From Pseudomonadota bacterium (lineage in GTDB: Bacteria > Pseudomonadota > Gammaproteobacteria > Burkholderiales > Burkholderiaceae_C), in the NCBI GenBank assembly GCA_018241405.1, contig JAFEDY010000028.1, positions 24,014 to 88,013 of the forward strand: DNA of 64,000 nucleotides, in the 5' to 3' direction. The first letter of the stretch is position 1. The number at the start of each line of letters is the position of its first letter. The translations under genes were made by a program, and so were the position numbers. Below the pieces are notes generated by a model. It searched no databases and had not been told where the DNA came from. It was given only the letters and a program-made list of their open reading frames with translations. Below, in pieces: positions 61,140-64,000 of the stretch.

Positions 61140-62696
61140 ATGACAGCTCTGCAGGACTTCTTTGGCCGCGCCCAGGCGGCACCGGACCGCATCGTGGTGG
61201 TCATGGCCGACCAGGGCCAGAGCTGCAGCGCCGGCACGCTCGCGCAGATGGCGCAGCAGATGGCGCAATGGCTGGCGGCCCAGGGCCTCGCGGCGGGTGA
61301 GCGCTTTGCCGTGCTGCTGGAGAACCGCGTCGAGATCCTGGCCCTGGCGCTGGCCGCGCGCCAGGCGGGCCTGTACGCCGCCGTGCTCAGCACGCACCTG
61401 ACGGCCGACGAGGTGGCCTACATCGTCGCCGACAGCGGCGCGCGCCTGGTGGTGGCTTCCGCCCGCACGCTGCCCCAGCTCGACGGCGTGAATCTGCCGC
61501 GCTGGAGCGTGGACGAGGGCCAGAGCGATGCGCCCTCGCTGCACGCGGCGCTGGCGCGGCTGCAGGGGCCGCCCGTGGACTTTTCCGACCGGCCGCTGGG
61601 GCGCGACCTGCTGTATTCCTCGGGCACCACGGGCCGACCCAAGGGCGTGCTCAAACCCCTGTGGCCCGCAGAACTGCGCGGCCAGTGCGACCCCGAGGCC
61701 GCGGGCACGGGCCAGCGCATGGCCATGGGCGAGGACACGGTCTATCTGTCGCCCGCGCCGCTGTACCACGCGGCGCCGCTGCGCTACTGCATGCGCGTGC
61801 TCGAACTCGGCGGCCAGATCGTGGTGATGGAGCGCTTTGACGCTGAAGCGGCGCTGGCCCTGATCGCGCACCACCGCGTCACGCACAGCCAGTGGGTGCC
61901 GACCATGTTCACGCGGCTGCTCAGGCTGCCGGCGGAGGTGCGGCAACGCTACGACCTGTCCAGCCAGCGCGTGGCCATCCATGCCGCCGCGCCCTGCCCG
62001 GTGGATGTCAAGCGCGCCATGGTCGACTGGTGGGGCCCGATCCTGCTGGAGTACTACGCCGGCTCCGAAGGCTGCGGCACGACCATGATCGACTCGAACG
62101 AATGGCGCCTGCGCCCCGGCTCCGTGGGCCGGGCCACGACGGGCCAGCTGCATATCGTGGACGACCAGGGGCATGAGCTGCCGGCCGGCGAGATCGGCCA
62201 GGTGTATTTCTCGGGCGGCGGGCAGTTCAGCTACCTGAACGACCCCGAGAAAACCCGCCAGGCCATCAACGAGCGCGGCTGGGTGACCTATGGCGACATA
62301 GGCCATGTGGACGCCGAGGGCTATCTTTTCTTAAGCGACCGGCGCGCCGACCTGATCCTGTCGGGCGGCGTGAACCTTTACCCGCAGGAGATCGAGAACG
62401 CCCTGGCGCGCCACCCCGGCGTGCTGGAGGTGGCCGTGGTCGGCGTGCCCCACCCCGACTTCGGCGAGGTGCCGCTGGCGGCCGTGGTGCTGCGCCCCGG
62501 CACCGAGGCCACGCCACAGACGGCCCGTGCCATTGCCGCCCAGGCCGCCCAGGTGCTGGCGCGCCTGAAGCTGCCGCAGCGCATGGTCTTCGTCCATGCC
62601 CTGCCGCGCCTGGAGACCGGCAAGCTGCTGCGCCGCCGGCTCAAGGAGCAGTACCGCGACCAGCCGCTGGCCGGCTTTGCGCTGCGCGACTCCTGA
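61140..62696 (+). CDS. AMP-dependent acyl-CoA synthetase (fatty-acid/bile-acid ligase-like)
   Basis: The 518-aa class I ligase has LLYSSGTTGRPKGVLKPL (A3), LSPAPLYHAAPLRYCM, YYAGSEGCGTTMIDSNEW (A5), TYGDIGHVDAEGYLFLSDRRADLILSGGVNLYPQEIE (A7-A8) and the A10 lysine in PRLETGKLLRRRLKE. The YYAGSEG and GGVNLYPQEIE forms are usual in ligases for cyclic, steroid or branched acids. It is divergent from the thiolase operon and followed by an acyl-CoA dehydrogenase, so both probably serve one pathway. Confidence 0.93.
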   Translation: MTALQDFFGRAQAAPDRIVVVMADQGQSCSAGTLAQMAQQMAQWLAAQGLAAGERFAVLLENRVEILALALAARQAGLYAAVLSTHLTADEVAYIVADSGARLVVASARTLPQLDGVNLPRWSVDEGQSDAPSLHAALARLQGPPVDFSDRPLGRDLLYSSGTTGRPKGVLKPLWPAELRGQCDPEAAGTGQRMAMGEDTVYLSPAPLYHAAPLRYCMRVLELGGQIVVMERFDAEAALALIAHHRVTHSQWVPTMFTRLLRLPAEVRQRYDLSSQRVAIHAAAPCPVDVKRAMVDWWGPILLEYYAGSEGCGTTMIDSNEWRLRPGSVGRATTGQLHIVDDQGHELPAGEIGQVYFSGGGQFSYLNDPEKTRQAINERGWVTYGDIGHVDAEGYLFLSDRRADLILSGGVNLYPQEIENALARHPGVLEVAVVGVPHPDFGEVPLAAVVLRPGTEATPQTARAIAAQAAQVLARLKLPQRMVFVHALPRLETGKLLRRRLKEQYRDQPLAGFALRDS

Positions 62697-62698
62697 AA

Positions 62699-62745
62699 CG
62701 ATAGCTGCCAGCGCTTGATAGACAAGTGCAAAGGCCTTATTTCAC
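62699..62745 (+). repeat. Dispersed intergenic hairpin element, copy 10
   Basis: CGATAGCTGCC, arm AGCGCTT, loop GATAGAC, arm AAGTGC (a G-T wobble keeps the stem in RNA), then AAAGGCC and TTATTTC. It begins 3 bp after the ligase stop codon and lies in the operon orientation before the acyl-CoA dehydrogenase. Confidence 0.85.
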
Positions 62746-62770
62746 CCTTGAACTACAGAGGCATACCGCC

Positions 62771-63913
62771 ATGCAAGACCTGATCACCCGCACCATCTAC
62801 CGTGAAGACCATGAGCTGCTGCGCGCGCAGGCGCGGCGCTTCTTCGAGCGCGAGGTCGTGCCCTTCCACGCCCAGTGGGAGCGCGACGGCATCGTGCCCA
62901 AGGAGGTCTGGCGCAAGGCCGGGCGCGAGGGCCTGCTGAACCCCATGCTGCCCGAGCCCTACGGCGGCGGCGGCGACTTCGGCCATGCCGCCGTGCTGCT
63001 GGAGGAAATCGCCCGCGCCGGCGCCAGCGGCCTGGGCTTTCCGCTGCACTCGGACATCGTCGCGCCCTACATCTTTGCCTATGGCAACAAGGAGCAGAAA
63101 GACCGCTGGCTGCCCAGAATGGCCGCGGGCGAGCTGATCGGCGCCATCGCCATGACCGAGCCCGGCGCGGGCAGCGACCTGAAATCCGTGCGCACTACGG
63201 CCGTACGCGACGGTGACCACTACGTCCTCAACGGCAGCAAGACCTTTATCACCAACGGCATCAACAGCGAGCTGGTCATCGTCGTCGCCAAGACCGCGCC
63301 CGAGCTCGGCGCCAAGGGCGTGTCGCTGATCGTGGTGGAGGACGGCACGCCGGGGTTCAGCAAGGGCCGCAAGCTGGAGAAGATCGGCCTGATGGCGCAG
63401 GACACCTCCGAGCTGTTCTTCGACAACGTGCGCGTGCCCGTGGGCAACCTGCTGGGCGAGGAGAACCTGGGCTTCAAGTACCTGATGAAGGAGCTGGCCC
63501 AGGAGCGCCTGGTGGTCGCCGTGCGCGCCGCCGCGTCGGTCGAGACGTTCTTGCAAAAGACCGTGGACTACACGCGCGAGCGCAAGGCCTTCGGCCAGAG
63601 CGTGTTCGAGTTCCAGAACACGCGCTTCAAGCTCGCCGAGGCCAAGGCCCAGGCCACCATGCTGCGCGTGTTCGTCGATGACTGCATTGCATTGCACATG
63701 CGCCGCGAACTGACACCCGAGCGCGCGGCCATGGTCAAGCTCAACGCCACGGTGCTGCAAAACCGGCTGCTGGACGAGTTTTTGCAGCTGCATGGCGGCT
63801 ACGGCTACATGACCGAATACCAGGTGGGCCGCGCCTGGACCGACGCGCGCATAGGCCGCATCTACGGCGGCAGCGACGAGATCATGAAGGAAATCATCGC
63901 GCGCACGCTGTAG
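62771..63913 (+). CDS. Acyl-CoA dehydrogenase
   Basis: The 380-aa flavoprotein has LPEPYGGGGDFGHAAVLLEEI, IAMTEPGAGSDLKSVRT, LNGSKTFITNGINSELVIVVAKT, LMAQDTSELFFDNVRVPVGNLLGEENLGF, RKAFGQSVFEFQNTRFKLAEAKA and IYGGSDEIMKEIIARTL. The GGSDE ending, in place of YEGT, is the LCAD/isovaleryl type, in which the catalytic Glu lies on another helix, perhaps in ASVETFLQKT. It follows the ligase by 74 bp. Confidence 0.94.
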   Translation: MQDLITRTIYREDHELLRAQARRFFEREVVPFHAQWERDGIVPKEVWRKAGREGLLNPMLPEPYGGGGDFGHAAVLLEEIARAGASGLGFPLHSDIVAPYIFAYGNKEQKDRWLPRMAAGELIGAIAMTEPGAGSDLKSVRTTAVRDGDHYVLNGSKTFITNGINSELVIVVAKTAPELGAKGVSLIVVEDGTPGFSKGRKLEKIGLMAQDTSELFFDNVRVPVGNLLGEENLGFKYLMKELAQERLVVAVRAAASVETFLQKTVDYTRERKAFGQSVFEFQNTRFKLAEAKAQATMLRVFVDDCIALHMRRELTPERAAMVKLNATVLQNRLLDEFLQLHGGYGYMTEYQVGRAWTDARIGRIYGGSDEIMKEIIARTL

Positions 63914-63942
63914 GCCATTCATACGCATACAAGGAGAGAAAA

Positions 63943-64000
63943 ATGGCATTCACCCGACGCAAGACCCTGGCCCTGCCCCTCATTGCCCTGGCCGCCTGCG
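63943..64000 (+). CDS. Secreted protein start (truncated by the window end)
   Basis: AAGGAGAGAAAA precedes an ATG, and 19 codons follow: MAFTRRKTLALPLIALAAC. This is a signal peptide with a paired Arg and a hydrophobic core, perhaps with a lipobox-like ALAAC end. By position (30 bp after the acyl-CoA dehydrogenase) it is likely another binding protein of the same operon, but the mature part is outside the window. Confidence 0.6.
   Translation, partial: MAFTRRKTLALPLIALAAC

Overview
The window is high-GC (by eye well above 60 %), densely coded DNA from a betaproteobacterium, most likely a member of the Comamonadaceae (Acidovorax / Alicycliphilus / Delftia type). The reasons are the large number of Bug-type (TctC-like) periplasmic binding proteins, the many CoA-ester catabolism genes, the LysR/IclR regulators, and a short intergenic repeat that looks typical of the group. 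I see no rRNA, tRNA, CRISPR array, transposase or phage gene.

Left end (1-8.4 kb): the 3' part of a membrane protein that joins Ycf48-like propeller repeats to a KAP-family P-loop NTPase, then a VIT/CCC1 transporter, a LysR regulator divergent from a DODA/LigB dioxygenase, a small unknown protein, a catalase and a second LysR gene. At 8.5-12.7 kb a sugar-acid operon (Bug protein, PdxA-like dehydrogenase, enolase-superfamily dehydratase, L-2-keto-3-deoxyarabonate-dehydratase-like protein) runs divergently from its GbpR-like LysR gene. A PACE efflux protein and a glutamate dehydrogenase follow. At 14.9-20.8 kb lie a GcdG-type glutarate CoA-transferase with a divergent LysR gene, and a minus-strand run of SCP-x-like thiolase, DUF35 protein, acyl-CoA dehydrogenase and hotdog thioesterase. 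At 21-25.8 kb are a branched-chain-type binding protein, an M20 amidohydrolase, an SGNH lipoprotein and an orphan Bug protein.

At 26.0-32.7 kb is a complete type I restriction-modification operon, hsdR-hsdM-(DUF1016/YhcG nuclease)-hsdS. The DUF1016 gene carries three successive in-frame palindromes with an AGAC-N3-GTCT core.

From 32.8 kb to the right end the window is a mosaic of CoA-dependent catabolic operons. These are: Bug/acyl-CoA synthetase/Bug (minus); Bug/amidohydrolase/CobW (plus); an R-specific beta-oxidation set of SDR, MaoC hydratase, crotonase, CoA-transferase and thiolase (minus); an itaconate-degradation operon (Bug, ich, acyl-CoA dehydrogenase, ict, MmgE/PrpD, Bug, ccl, MFS); AMACR and IclR (minus); thiolase/HSD10-like SDR/collapsed acyl-CoA synthetase remnant/acyl-CoA synthetase (minus); and acyl-CoA synthetase/acyl-CoA dehydrogenase/secreted protein (plus, running off the end).

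The least explained feature is a dispersed element of about 36-50 bp. I find ten copies, all intergenic, with a conserved 7-bp/7-nt/7-bp hairpin, covarying stem changes in one copy, and in some copies a stop codon or Shine-Dalgarno sequence supplied to the neighbouring gene.
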